From Gentiana macrophylla (taxonomy: Eukaryota; Streptophyta; Magnoliopsida; Gentianales; Gentianaceae): a stretch of DNA of 64,000 nt. The stretch is taken from positions 97,108,316 to 97,172,315 of the forward strand of contig CM047810.1 of the NCBI GenBank assembly GCA_026214975.1, given 5' to 3'. The notes below the pieces were generated by a model. That model was not told where the DNA came from. It saw only the letters and a list, made by a program, of their open reading frames with translations, and did no database searches. The translations under genes were made by a program, and so were the position numbers. Position 1 is the first letter of the stretch, and the number at the start of each line of letters is the position of its first letter. Positions 46,064 to 58,143 of this stretch are shown here, piece after piece.

Positions 46064-46678
46064 TGTGTTTAACTTGACATCGCTCAAACGTAAAGATAAC
46101 ATTATATGGTGGAAATACACGATCACTAACATTTGATGTTTTCAGCACTTTGCCATGCCACAATCAGCTTGTCGACCGAGTTTAAGAGATTGGTAAAATT
46201 GGTGGCCAAAACTTATTGTCGCCTTTTACGAGATTTCATTCAAAACTCGTAAAATTTAGGTCTTATTTATCAAAGTTAGTTAAAGACGTGTGGAAAGTGT
46301 GAGTGTGTACCAGAGATGGAGTACACTTTTGTTCATTACACATTGACAAGTAGTATAATTAAAGATGTGTTTCTTGTTGTGCCAGCTGTTCAATTTGGCC
46401 ACGCACCATCGATCTTCATGATCACTCAAGATGGATAGCTCTCAGAGAAGTTCCAAGATGTTTGTCAAACAAATTTGAAGAAGGTTTATTATTGTGATTA
46501 TAATGGTTTGGCAGATGAGCGTGCTATGATATGCTATATGTTAAAGTATGGAAGTGTTCTTGAAGTTATGGATATATCTTGCTATAATAATAAGGGGGAT
46601 GGAGAAAAGTTAAAGTTGCTTCGAGAGATATCCGAGTTTCCAAGAAAGTCTCCGGTTTGCAAAGTCCGATTCTCCTAG
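45991..46678 (+). pseudogene. F-box/FBD pseudogene FB3, 3' half (end of intron 1, exons 2 and 3)
   Basis: The right part of intron 1 (45991-46145) aligns with FB2 intron 1 ('gataacattatat', 'aacatttgatgttttcag'). It contains a 40-nt T-run at 46023-46062. Exon 2 (46146-46274) and exon 3 (46386-46678) follow, with the FBD sequence DERAMICYMLKYGSVLEVMD. Small deletions shift exon 2 and the exon 3 start. No exon 1 lies nearby, which matches the lone exon 1 at 33041-33918. The stop is tag at 46676-46678. Confidence 0.87.
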
Positions 46679-47276
46679 TAGCCTTCAAACAGAGAGTTTT
46701 AACCGTTGCACTACATAATATCATGTTGTTATTGCCTTTGTTACCTTCAAATATATAATGTGCAACGGTTTCTATATAATGTATCTTTTGTATCTTTTGT
46801 TGCTCGATTTACAATCTTTATTAGAACGCCTGCTCAAGATGTGTATCCGATTGTAAATGCGGTTCAAAAGAAACAGTAAGAGAAAAGTTGCTCGGTTACT
46901 TGATGGTAAATTAGTAAAATCAGTTTTACATAATAGAAAAGAAGGAGCTTATATGGCATGTATACGAGGTGGTTTGGTTGTTAGTTCAAACACTTCAGCT
47001 TGCGTTAGTGAACCTGCATTATTAACGTTATAAAAGATTTAATGGCATTTTGCTGCCATTGAATTGAGCCTTGGAATTACTTGCTAGTGAAATAATATAC
47101 CAATGGTTAAGTCATTACATATCGATGTATTTGATGATAACATTTAAGTATGTATTCATATAATTAATATTTATTTCGAAACAAATGGTTTTTTCAAATT
47201 ACAAAGATAATTTCATAATTGCTTTTATTAGGCAATGGTAAGTTGATATCTCAAGCCTAAATTTGTCTATGTCTAA
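46679..47276. other. 3' flank of FB3
   Basis: Non-coding, AT-rich. It contains an 11-bp inverted repeat (aaccgttgcac, 46701-46711; gtgcaacggtt, 46760-46770). The last five bases, tctaa (47272-47276), are the Tat-2 target duplication. Confidence 0.6.
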
Positions 47277-47839
47277 TGACGATGACAAATTAAGTCACCT
47301 TGATGATTTGAGCCTAATTTAATCTAAATGATGAACACACAAGAACCCTAATGCCAAAAAGAGGAATGAGGGGTGGATTTTATGTATGCGGCCGAGTCCA
47401 AGATCGAATCTTGAATTGCCTACGATCTCGTTAAATTCCGTGAATCAAGCCTCACGTAGTTCCCGGAATGGGGTATTTATAGTGATCATACTTGCCTCAA
47501 ACCCTAAGGTTAAGTCGGCTTGTATTATTGTCACATTTACCCTTAAATGGGCCTTGACCCTTGCCCAAGCTATCGCTATTAATGGGCTTAGTAAGTCGAT
47601 GCGACTCGCCCTCGATATCGACTGCAGTGACCGACTTGTGGACTTATCGTCCTACATTGCTAGCCGGTGCGGATCGAATGTCCTACACCGCCGATACTCG
47701 ATAGTCGATAGTCGTAGCTCAGCTTTGATATGGTGGCCTTGGCCTCGAGCCTGGCATCGACACGGGTACCGTGTTATTTATAGTGTGATGACCAACCGAT
47801 GAGATTTACACGTGGGAGGAGTGAAACCCTCAGACGCCA
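47277..47839 (-). repeat. 3' LTR of Tat-2
   Basis: 563 bp, TGACGATGACAAATT to CAGACGCCA on the plus strand. It matches 56711-57279 along its length, with differences that are mostly short indels. Confidence 0.93.
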
Positions 47840-48238
47840 TAAGCCCCCTGCAGATTGGTGAGAGGCGACTCCGCTGTCCGAGGTCGAGTCTCCACCCTGA
47901 GTCGCCTTCGAGTTGGGTTTTTCTTTGGCGGAGAAAGCCCGCTTTTCATAACCCTAATCGCCTAGCATCCACGTGGAGCGTTTCTAGCCCACGAAACGCT
48001 AATCCCGCAAAGACGTTGGCACATTGCCTTGATAACCGTGATTTTCAAAGGGTTATAACCCCATAACTCACGCCTCTTCAAATCATTTGCAAACTTTTGC
48101 TTTCATATAAAAGGAGGGAAGATAGACGCCGCCAAGCAACTTGCTTGCTATTTCTTATCATCATCCCAAATTTAAAAACACCAAGTAAGATCATTTCTTT
48201 TATCTTAGCGCTCTTCGCCTTTTCTTTTGATTTTGTCC

Positions 48239-50317
48239 ATGTCTAGTGAGAAGTGCGCGATCAATCGATAGGGGTAGTGATACATCTTCTCCATCCCAAA
48301 CTCCAGATCTCGCTGCCTCGATCATCTTCTCCGACGCGATTCCGCGAACCAACAAATTTACCCCCTCCTCGTCCCTAACAAGCCAAAAAGCTAGTAACTG
48401 TGATGGATGGAAAGGGTGCAAAGGGTGTCTGAGCACACTTTCTTCGTGAGGATGTTGTCGAAATTTGCCGTAAATACAACATCGCTAACCCTCCGCTTGA
48501 ATCTCAACTCCTTCCGGTAATCATATATTTGCCGACGAGCCCCCGTATGATTCTCAGGCGGTTTTATGAGAACCAATCAAGAGTGGATCGAGGTTTCCAC
48601 TCGCCCACCGCTCGCTATCCTTCACCACTACGAGATTAGTGTTTCCCGCCTTTTGCTCCAAACGGTGTCAGAACCCTAATGGGTTTTATCATAGCGTGTC
48701 GGGTGGCTCAGGTCTGTTTCTCAGTGCCCGTGTTCCGATACTACTACAAGATCACTACCACGCCTGACAAGCTATGGTATTCCTTCCAAAGGAGAGCCAA
48801 TCGACACGAGTTCATAACCAAAGGGCCTTCTTCTCACGGGGAGTGGAAGCCTCGATTCTTTTTTCTCCGTCATGGTTTGGACAACCCCTACATCGGTCAA
48901 TGGAGGTCGAGAGAGGGGAAACAAGACAAGCTTGGGAGGGAACCGCCCTCACGAGGCTCGACTCCCGAGTGGGCATAATTTCGAGGTGTGTACTGACCCG
49001 AGTCTCCTCAGATCACCGGCTCGCTAGAGGAAGCCGGGCCCATGCCATACGTAGGCCTCGAACGCCTCCTCGATCACGAGAATCGAGGATGTTTACTTGC
49101 TTCTACACACTAGCTGTTCTGTAAGTCGATAACTTGTTGCTTGTTGATTAAAAACTAACTTGTCTTTTTTCTGTATTTCAATGGGCAAATTCTCCAGGGT
49201 CACCAACCTCGCAGATTCCCCGAGTCGACGGTCGTAGTCGCCCCACCTCTCGAGGTCGCCGCTACCGACTTGCCGCTGGTCGAGACCAAAGATGCCTTCC
49301 TCTTCCCGAGAGGGGCGCCCTCCACCTAGAACAAATCTTGCCGCTATTGAGTCGCCTCGCCGAGCCGAGCGACCGAGGTGCCTCGACCACCGCGAACTAA
49401 CCGTCTGATTTGATCTCTTCGAGATGAAGATGAGGAGAGCCGCCGAACCAAAAGAGGCCGCCTGTCGCCGAGGTGGTAAAGGAGCAGCTCCGGTGCCGGG
49501 TTATAAGAAGGTTGCCGAGGCCACCGCCGAGTCGTGAATCGGTGTGGACTGGGTTTTTGATGATTATGCCGTGTGGAGGACAAAGACTTGTCTTACGCTC
49601 ATGAAAGTCGAATCGCCTCGTAAGTCGATCCTTCTTTTATATTTGCTTTCCTTGAGGTCCATGCCCTGCTTATTTATTAACTCGTTTCTTCTTTTTGTAG
49701 CATACCCTTGTTGGTCGGGAGGTCGCCCGACGGCCGCCAAGACAGAGAGTCGGCGAACGAGATCAAGAAGGAGAACGGCAAAGTTACTCCAAGACAACAT
49801 CACAAAAACGCCGCACTCTCTCGCTGGAGCAACAATATAATGAGTTGAAGCAATAAATGGTCGCCGAGCTCGAAGTTGCAAGGTAGGTTGGTGGTCAGCC
49901 AAGCAAAGTTGGCCAATACCGGAAGCGAGCTAGACCGAAAGTAGATGAAAGGCAAGATCGTGGTCGAGAGCCGCTCAAGCCGCTCAAGACTATGAGAAGC
50001 CGCAGCAGCGTCGTAAAGCCGCAGACGGGGTTAAGCTGTGGAAGGCTCGCTAAGATCGAGATGCGCTTACAGCCGAATCAGACGAGCGCGCGCGCAGTCG
50101 AAGAGGCTAAGACCGAGGCCATCATGGAGTATCGCAAGTCATCCAACCTCAAGATGATCTGTGTGATCACGCGGGCCTCAATGATGGGCGGATATACCTC
50201 GGCCGTGGATCGATGAAGGAGGTCACTCCGAGCTTCGACATGTCAACTCTCCGTGACGCCATGTTCTACAATCCCGACTCGAGAAGTTGTATGATCAAGA
50301 TTGAGGAGTTTCAATGA
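48239..50317 (+). pseudogene. Antisense ORF of Tat-2 (Transposase_28/PF04195-like)
   Basis: The plus strand, opposite to Tat-2 pol, starts ATG at 48239-48241 (MSSEKC) and ends near 50317 (gaggagtttcaatga). The best-conserved block, 48679-48978, reads MGFIIACRVAQVCFSVPVFR and continues through DKLWYSFQ to HGLDNPYIGQWRSREG, nearly the same as the Tat-1 copy. The middle (49380-49560) is Arg/Ser/Gly-rich and the distal third (49800-50300) is charged and probably helical. Early stops near 48270 and later frame breaks interrupt it. Preservation of the same ORF in two diverged copies suggests that it was once under selection. Confidence 0.7.
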
Positions 50318-50819
50318 GAATCCTTGGCTATAAAGTATGCTCCTCCTCGCCTCGCCTCACCGCTAATCCGACCGCCGATCCGACTCGCCATAAATCGAGC
50401 CGACTCGAAGCCGACCCTCATCTTGATGTTTTGTTGATTTGTTATCTTAAACTTGGATCTCAGAATAACATTTATTTTAACTTTGGTCGGGTCTTTTCGA
50501 CCGGCCTTGTTTTGTAAATGACTTTGCGCTGATTTTGATTTGATTTTGCTATCTTTCTTGACTTGACTTTGCTCGCCTTAATGTTTCATAGTCTTCCGCT
50601 TGTCGAGCTCCTGGCTCTGCTCGCTACTCGTTATTCGCTTTATTTGTTGTACTTGTTGTTTTTGTTGTTAATATCAGTTGCCCCCAAGTGTATTATGAAC
50701 CTTTGGTTCTTATTGCACTTGAGATCGACTTGCTTGCCTTAGTCTTTTGTCCCTTAGGCTTATTTGACTTTTAGGTCGAGCACTTTAATATAAACCGCCC
50801 TGTGTTTTAGGTCTTTTTT

Positions 50820-51040
50820 GCCTCTTAGGCTTTTTCGACCTTCTCGACCGAACAGTGGCCCGACTATGCGAACCGCCCTTGTCTAGGCCTTTTTCGCCTT
50901 TGGGCTCGCTTTGGCTTTCGACTTGGACAGTGGCCCGACTATGCGAACCGCCCTTTGCTTAAGCCTTGTTTGCCTCTTGGGCTCGCTCGCTTTTAGCTTG
51001 GACCTTTGGTCCCGACCATGCGAACTGCCTTTATGCCTTT
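50820..51040 (-). repeat. 75-79-bp tandem repeat between the antisense ORF and pol of Tat-2
   Basis: Three imperfect units are marked by cccgactatgcgaaccgccc (about 50859), again at about 50935, and a diverged cccgaccatgcgaactgcc at about 51011. They are the reverse complement of the Tat-1 array at 40091-40330. Confidence 0.8.
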
Positions 51041-51289
51041 GCATTCGCCGCCCATTAGGCTAACTTTGCTTTGGCTTGTCTAGATTTCCGACCATGGATT
51101 TCTCTATTCGTTGTTGATTATTTTGCCTTTAACTTTTCTCACACATTGACTTGTATCGCTTTTGGCTATAAATCCTAACAAACACAGTAAAACATCTCGA
51201 GAAAGCATACTTTTATTAGAATATCATAGATCGTCACATGGACTTATTACAAGATTTAACATTAAAAGTAAATGAAAGTTCATAAAAGC

Positions 51290-54200
51290 TTATCTCGCAT
51301 ATAATACTTCCTCATTGTTGGCATGCCAATGTCGAGAACAAGAGTTCCATCCGCCCACTGTTGATAAGACCCTTTGGGGTGGACTTTCGTGATCCGATAA
51401 GGTCCTTCTCAATTCGGGTTAATTTTCCGGCCGCTCTTGTCGACTTGCTTCATTCTTCCTGTAACCGATCTCCAACTCAAGTATCGATGTCTCCACCTCT
51501 CGAGTTGTAATACTCGAGAGATCTTCTCGCTATACCTTGCCATTCGGGCCGAGGCTATCTCTTTCGCTCGACAATCGCCCCTTTCCGCCGGAGTTCGGGA
51601 TCGTTAGTCTCAACATTGTATGCCGTAACTCGGCGGGAGGAACTCCGATCTCGGCGGTATCACCGCTTCACAACCATACACTAAAAGAGAAAGGAGTTTC
51701 CCTCGTTGATGAATTAGAGTCGCCCTATACGACCATAGGATGCTCGGAAGTTGAACCGCCCAATCTCGACCTTCCGCCTCTAGCCTCTTTTTTTTAACCC
51801 TAGCTTGATCTGTCGATTAGTTTGCTCAACTTGACCGCTTGCCTGTGGAATGAGCTACCGAGGTGAATCGTTGGTCGATATGATATTCACCGCACCATTC
51901 TCTAACTTTTCGATCTTCAAACCGGTACCGTTATCCGAGATCGAGCCTTTCGAATTCCATATTCGCACAAAATGTCGACCGACAAGAATTTTTGATGGTT
52001 GCGCTTTGATGTCGGGTATAGCCTTAGCTTCACTCCACTTCGTGAAGTAATCTACAACCACGACCACATATTTAAGATTTCCCGAGCTCGAGGTAGGGGT
52101 CCAACGATATCGACTCCCCACCAATCAAATGGCCATGCTGACGAGATGACATTCATGTCTTGCGCTTGTTGGTGGGAGATATTATCATGAATCTGACAAG
52201 TGTTGCATTTTTGGACAAGATTGTTCGCGTCTCGTTGCATCGACGGCCAAAAACCCAAATAACTTGCATTTTCGAGCTAACATTCTAGCCCCGCAGTTGG
52301 TTTCCACATACCCTCTATGGATTTCTTCCAAGAGATATTCACCTTCGGTTTTCGAGATACGCATCTTAACCATGGACTTACGAAAGATTTCCGATATAGA
52401 ATGTCGCCGAAAAACGATATCGAGTGGATTGCAATAACTTTTCTAGATTGTATCTTATCACCGTAGTATTCCGCCTTTTGAGATAGAGAGCGATCGAGTC
52501 CATCCACGCGGCCTCGCCGAGTAATCGGCCGGGCCTCGGTCTCGATGTAACTCCTATCGGTCAAGAATTCGACTAGAACCTTCTTACTTGACATGAAGTT
52601 TGAGGCCAACTTGAGAGCGATCGCTCTCTTGTTCGACTTCGGGAACCCGCCAATTGAACCGCTTTGAATTTTGGTATGAGGCTTTGACAATCGCTAAGTA
52701 ATTCTTCATGGTTTCTTCCTTGGCCTCATACTCCCTTTAACATGATTGACCACTAGCCGTGAGTCATCAGAACCGACAAATCTTCGACACCCACTTCAAA
52801 GCGAGCTTTAAACCAAGAATCATAGCCTCATATTCACTTTTCGTTGTTCGTTGCTTTGAAGTCGAAACGGCGGGCGGTGGAATTCTCGCCTTCGGCTTAC
52901 CGTATGAGCCCCGCTTCCCGCTCTCCTTGCTCGATGCTCCATCGACTTGAAGAGTCCATTTTTCCTCCGGGCTTTGCTTTTCTTGATCGAGTTGGACGGA
53001 GATCCTTCGCTAAAAAAATCCGCCAAGGCCTGGTGCTTTTATCGTAGTTCGAGGAACGAACTCGATGTCGATCGGGCCATTTCAATCACCCATTTTGCCA
53101 ATCGACCGAGGTGTCGGGTTTTGCCAATATTTGCTTTAGTGGTTGGTCGCTGATCACCACAACGGGATGGGCTTGAAAATAGGCCTCAACTTTCTAGCGT
53201 GAACGAGACATAATGCTAACTTCTCGGCCAAGCAGTATCGGACCTCGGGCCATGCAAAGCCTTGCCGACAAAGTAGATTGGCACTTGGCCATGTACTTTC
53301 TCGACTAGACCGCACTCATCGCTTCCTCGTGATACCGCCAAATAAACTAACAACTTTTCCCCATCTCGGCGAGAAGCTGAGGGTAGGTAACTCGACAAAT
53401 AAGTCTTCAACTCTTCAAAGGTCGCCTGACATTCATCATCCCAATGAAAAGGACCGCCTTTCGGAGTATCTTGAAAATGGTAGTGCACGCTGTGGCCGAT
53501 CTCGATAGAAACTCGCTGAGAGCGCCATTCGATCCGTGAGCCTCTGCATTTCCTTAATATTTCGTGGTGCGGGCATATTCTTCAAGGTGTTAATTTTATC
53601 CGGTTCGCCGAATCCCGCCCTTCAAATCATATAACCCAAGAACTTACCCGACCTAACTCCAAAAGTACACTTCTTCGGTTTAATCTCATCTCGCGCTTTC
53701 TCTCAACACTTCAAAACCTCTCGAGCATCGACTAGTATCGCTCATAGATCGACTTTGATAAGCAAGTCGCTCACATAAACTTCCATGCATCTACCAATTT
53801 GCCTTGCAAATATCTTATTGATCGCCTTCATCGTATGTTGCCCCAAAGATTCTTTAATCCGAATGGCATGGTCACATAAATGTATGTGCCGACTTCGTGA
53901 TAAATGCTGCTTTTCTCCGCTGCCTCGAGGGTCCATTAGAATCTGGTGGTATCCTTTATACGCATCTAAAACTAAAAACTTCAAAATCGATGGTCGAGTC
54001 TACTAACTGCCGATTTTAGGCAACGGATATGAATCTTTTGACATGCTTTGTTTAGATCCGTGAAGTCCACACATGCGCCAACCGCCATCGGGCTTTGACT
54101 AATACCGGTTAGCTAGCCACTCGGTAGAATACCTCTCACGATCGGGGCCGCCAATAGCTTGCCGACTTCCAACTCTATAGCTTCAAGTCGATCGGATGCA

Positions 54201-55330
54201 AAATTCTCTTCTTCGCTTTGATCGCTTTTAGCCTGGTCAATCTCAAGCTTATGAACCGCGATGTCGGTAGATAACCCCGCATGTCGGTGGCTTTCCGTGC
54301 AAAGATGTCTCTCAACTCGATTAGAAGCTTAACCAAGAGTTGTTTTTCTTTCTCGGGATCCAAATCCCGACTTGTACGCATTGATCGCCCTCTCCTTCCC
54401 GTAGTCGGACGCTTTCAACCGCATCACCGAGACCCAACTCTTCTCCTCTTCTTCCTCCGAATCGCCTCGACTAAAACTTGTTGAACCGCCATCTTCCCAT
54501 TCATGACCACAGAGTTACAACTCCGAGCTTACTTCAACGCTCCCTTTACCTCGAGGAACCGCCTAGTGGGAAACTTCATTCTATTATGGAATGTTGAAAT
54601 TATAGCCCAAGGTCGAAGAGAGCTGGTCGCCCTAGGATAACATTGTACGCAGAGGAGCCTTGACCACCACATAGTTTAATTCAAGTGTCCGCCCTTTCTC
54701 CCCGCCTCCAATTGTCGTGAGTAATTTTATCGAGCCCATGGGATGGACTCGCTTGCCCCGTGAATCCGAACAGGAGATGCTATGGGGCTAGATCCTTCTT
54801 TTCAACTTCATCGCTTGAAACGCCGAGTGATATATGATGTTCACCGCACTCCCGCTATCGGCTACGCACTTCGAGACACGGGCCCGGCTACAATCGCCAA
54901 TAACTAACCTTCGCTATGACTCTCGACTTGGGGATATCATCTCGAGGCCATATCCAACTGCCGTGAATTGAGCCGCTTTGCGCTCTCTCGAGCTACCACC
55001 GCTCTTCCTCGGTCTCGATCCTTATCACCTTCATCCGACCAAAGATTGTATTGACATAGTTTACAGTGCTCGATTTTCTTCGCACTGCCCCACCAAAGTT
55101 ATCTCTCGTTGTTTTTCTCGACCGGGGATCGATTCCTCTAAGGTGACCGATCCTTCGCCTCTGGGTATCTCGACCTCGGTTCCTATCTTGGTCGGAGTTT
55201 TTCCTCTTAAACTCTCCACGCCTCCGGGACCATCATATCGAGATCTCACAACAACTTCGCCTAGCTTTCTTTCCGAATGCGACGCCGATATCTCTCTTCA
55301 GTCGATATACCTCTCCTCAGTTGTATGACC
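51290..55330 (-). pseudogene. Tat-2 pol: protease, RT, RNase H, archaeal RNase H, integrase
   Basis: On the minus strand, protease shows DSGSAVNIIYHSAF near 54850 (catalytic DSG). The pre-RT linker is at 54175-54381 (LIELRDIFARKATDM). RT includes VLDAYKGYHQILMDP and an active-site region EVYVSDLLIK (53742-53984; the usual YVDD reads YVSD). The RT-linked RNase H is at 53216-53488 (HWDDECQATFEELKTYL). The extra RNase H at about 52700-53030 has EEKWTLQVDGASS-type sequence and EYEAMI. The integrase zinc finger is at 52052-52370 (CNTCQIHDNISHQQAQ) and its core at 51855-52124 (VVVVDYFTKWSEAKAIPDIK, SDNGT). Numerous frameshifts are present. If they are real the copy is dead; many could be consensus errors. 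Confidence 0.9.
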
Positions 55331-55475
55331 TATGTCTTCGTGAAAATCACAATATTTGCTTATGCCTCCTCCTCTCTCGAGGTTTTTTCAACGGTGGCGG
55401 TTTCTCACCAAGTTTTTTGAAAGCATAATCGACAACACCTCCGATCGAGGTCGATTGAGCGGGATAAAGTCCTTA

Positions 55476-56661
55476 TCACGCGAGGGTCCTTCTGCTCCCA
55501 CGGTCCGAGGTGGATGTGGTCAATACGGTCCCAAATCGACGGCTTACTCGACATCCTCGCTTCTGGACTCGATTCCTGCTCGACTCGGTGTCCTTCTTGA
55601 TTCCATCCACCGGATTGGTGTGCCTTCGCGACCGCTTCTTCCCTTGACAGAATCGATGCACCACGCTGACGATTCGCCCATGGTACGGGGGAACGCCTCT
55701 CGCCAACTTCATATATAACTTAGTATTACGCAGCCCCTACAAACGATGTGATCGTAAGTCGGTCATTCAAGGCCCTGACTCGCATGGCCTCGAGATTAAA
55801 CCTCTTCAAGTATTCCATCATCGTTTCATCTTTTGTTGCCTCACGCTCACGAGGTGCGTGGCACTCAAATGGAACTTGTTGACTATAAACGCGCCTCGAA
55901 ACTTCGAAAGAGCATGGCAAAATCGAGATCGACTCCCGGTCGTAGCTTTGTGAACCATTCTCTTGCTCGACCTACGAGTAAATGCTCGAATGCCCGACAA
56001 CGCATTGCATCGGGTGCCCCATCCAACCTCATTTGGCGATAAAGATACTTCTATGGAGATGGTCCTCCGGTCGGTGGTGCCATCATAAGGTTCTATTTTC
56101 GGTATCTTGAACTCCTCGTTTTGGAAAGCTGATCTCCTTCGTGAAGCGGAGACTCGAGCCACAACGACACTCCGATTCTTTCCTGCAATTACATTCAACT
56201 CTTACCGGCGCTATCATCCTCCCTCTCTGGTGTTTTTGGTGGATCTCACGCCTCTTCCTTTCCACTGAGCTAGATGATGCGCTTACTTCGCCCCCCCAGG
56301 AGTTTGTTTAGGCTTGTCCACTACATCTTTCTCGCCGCCTTCCGCCATAGCTTTCTTTCTGGCCGCTGGCCTCTTTCGCTGCAGTCAGTAATCGCCGGCT
56401 ATTATCTGGACATTACCTCCAATTTGCTCTCGCCAACTGACCGCAAGCGCCGATATTCTGGAGCAAGGCTTGCTTTTCTCTCGGTTGGTGGGTCTCCCGG
56501 ACAAGATTCAAAACGGATCTTTTCCCTTGTTTTTGCCGAGGATCGTGTTCGAATAAGATCCAAGGCGGATCTTCGCCTCTTGTATATCGTGATCGACGCT
56601 CGCTCATCCGGGAGCCTTGATCGATCGCTGATGCGCTTTTGATGCGGTTTTTTAGAGGCAT
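55476..56661 (-). pseudogene. Tat-2 gag
   Basis: The minus strand from an ATG at 56661 (MPLKNRIKSASAID) carries a basic N-terminus. The retrotransposon gag domain then follows in pieces: KIPKIEPYDGTTD near 56090, a capsid-like middle at 55920-56000, and MMEYLKRFNLEAMRVRALND near 55800. A basic tail lies at 55476-55712. Gag proteins assemble the particle in which reverse transcription occurs. The frame changes several times. This domain is entirely absent from Tat-1. Confidence 0.82.
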
Positions 56662-56710
56662 CGTGTTTTTGCGTATTCAATCAATAGAAGCCTCCTTCTA
56701 GCGCACTCAA

Positions 56711-57279
56711 TGACGATGACAAATTAAGTCACCTTGATGATTTGAGCCCTAATTTAATCTAGTGATGAACACACAAGAACCCTAATGCCAAAAAGAGGAA
56801 TGAGGGGGTGGATTTTATGATGCGGCCGAGTCCAAGACTCGAATCTTGAATTGCCTCACGATCTCGTTAAATTCCGTGAATCAAGCCTCACGAGTTCCCG
56901 GAATGGGTATTTATAGTGATCATACTTGCCTAAACCCTAAGGTTAAGTCGGCTTGTATTATTGTCACATTTACCCTTAAATGGGCCTTGACCTCGCCCAA
57001 GCTATCGCTATTAATGGGCTTAGTAAGTCGATGCGGACTCGCCCTCGAGATATCGACTGTAGACCGACTCTGTGGACTTACTCGTCCCACATTGTTAGTC
57101 GGGTGCGGATCGAATGTCCTACACCGCCGATACTCGATAGTCGATAGTCGTGAGCCTAGCTTTGATATGGTGGCCTTGGCCTCGAGCCCTGGCATCGACA
57201 CGGGTGTACTGGTGTTATTTATAGTGTGATGACCAACCGATAGATTTACACGCGGAGGAGTGAAACCCCCAGATCGCCA
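56711..57279 (-). repeat. 5' LTR of Tat-2
   Basis: 569 bp; the plus strand runs TGACGATGACAAATT to CAGATCGCCA, followed by the target duplication tctaa. The adjacent minus-strand primer site is at 56692-56710. Confidence 0.93.
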
Positions 57280-57284
57280 TCTAA

Positions 57285-58043
57285 ATCACAAAATTGAAAT
57301 TTGAATGACTCAGGCTGAAGTGGTGTTCAAACTGAGGTATTTTTGGACATACTCATTTTAGATGTTATATGCGCTGGGGTTAGGACCTCAATACTATAAA
57401 TACCAGTAGTTGTTGTAGCCAACATACAATATCTTGTAAATTTTTGTACATAATAAATATAATCTTTTCGCTTTCGTTGTTAATATGATTTGATTAGCAT
57501 GTTGCTTACACACATAAACCGGGCAAAATCAAACACGTAAACAGTGACCTAAAATGCATGAGCCAAAGAAATCAAAATTCAAAACACATAAATGCAAAAA
57601 TTTTGATTGAACGAGTGTACTATTCTATCCTTAAGATGAATTTGTATTGTCGTATCTTAAGATACAATGATCCTTTCCTCATCGAACTAGAGACGACGCA
57701 CTCGAAAGTTTGGTTAGTAATATATATATTCAATGATTGAATTGTGTTTGTATGAGTAGTATACTGCAACTAGGTAGAATTTGAAGTAAGAAAATTTGTA
57801 ATTTTGTATATAACTTGGAATTAGGGGCGGACACATGTTGAGGTAGGGTCAGCACTTCCACCGAGATTAAAAAAATGGTATGAAAATATTCTTTAACACA
57901 ACTGATGCCTCGGTGGATTTTTCGAATTTTCTTCGTGCCCTATCAAATTTTTATGGCTTCGCTTACTACTAATTTTCATTCACGAGTGCACACAATTTAT
58001 AGGAGTACCGTATGTATCATTTCGATTTTGTGATTGCATCCTT
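57285..58043. other. Non-coding region; possible old LTR fragment
   Basis: At 57370-57460 a TATA-like ctataaatacc is followed by 'agttgttgtagccaaca' and an A/T-rich polyadenylation-like end. This suggests a truncated LTR, but no partner copy exists in the window. No gene recognised. Confidence 0.4.
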
Positions 58044-58143
58044 NNNNNNNNNNNNNNNNNNNNNNNNNNNNNNNNNNNNNNNNNNNNNNNNNNNNNNNNN
58101 NNNNNNNNNNNNNNNNNNNNNNNNNNNNNNNNNNNNNNNNNNN
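58044..58143. other. Assembly gap, 100 N
   Basis: Exactly 100 N, the conventional size for a scaffold join of unknown length. Sequence on its two sides may not be truly adjacent. Confidence 0.99.

Larger units (their letters stand above)
47277..57279 (-). mobile_element. Full-length Ty3/gypsy Tat element Tat-2
   Basis: Inverted relative to Tat-1. The 5' LTR is 56711-57279, the 3' LTR is 47277-47839, and a perfect target duplication tctaa occurs at 47272-47276 and 57280-57284. A primer site lies at 56692-56710 and a polypurine tract (minus strand gcagggggctta) borders the 3' LTR at about 47840-47851. Gag, protease, RT, RNase H, archaeal-type RNase H and integrase occur in that order on the minus strand, followed by a tandem repeat and an antisense ORF. 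At 10,003 bp it is the reference copy of the family here. Every domain is recognisable but frames are broken frequently. Confidence 0.94.

Noticed and set aside
46701..46770. Miniature inverted-repeat transposon
   Set aside because: The 11-bp inverted repeat encloses only 48 bp and no flanking duplication was found; it could be chance in AT-rich DNA.
57370..57480. Promoter of an unseen gene
   Set aside because: The TATA-like motif is followed by no coding sequence before the assembly gap; an old LTR fragment is as likely.
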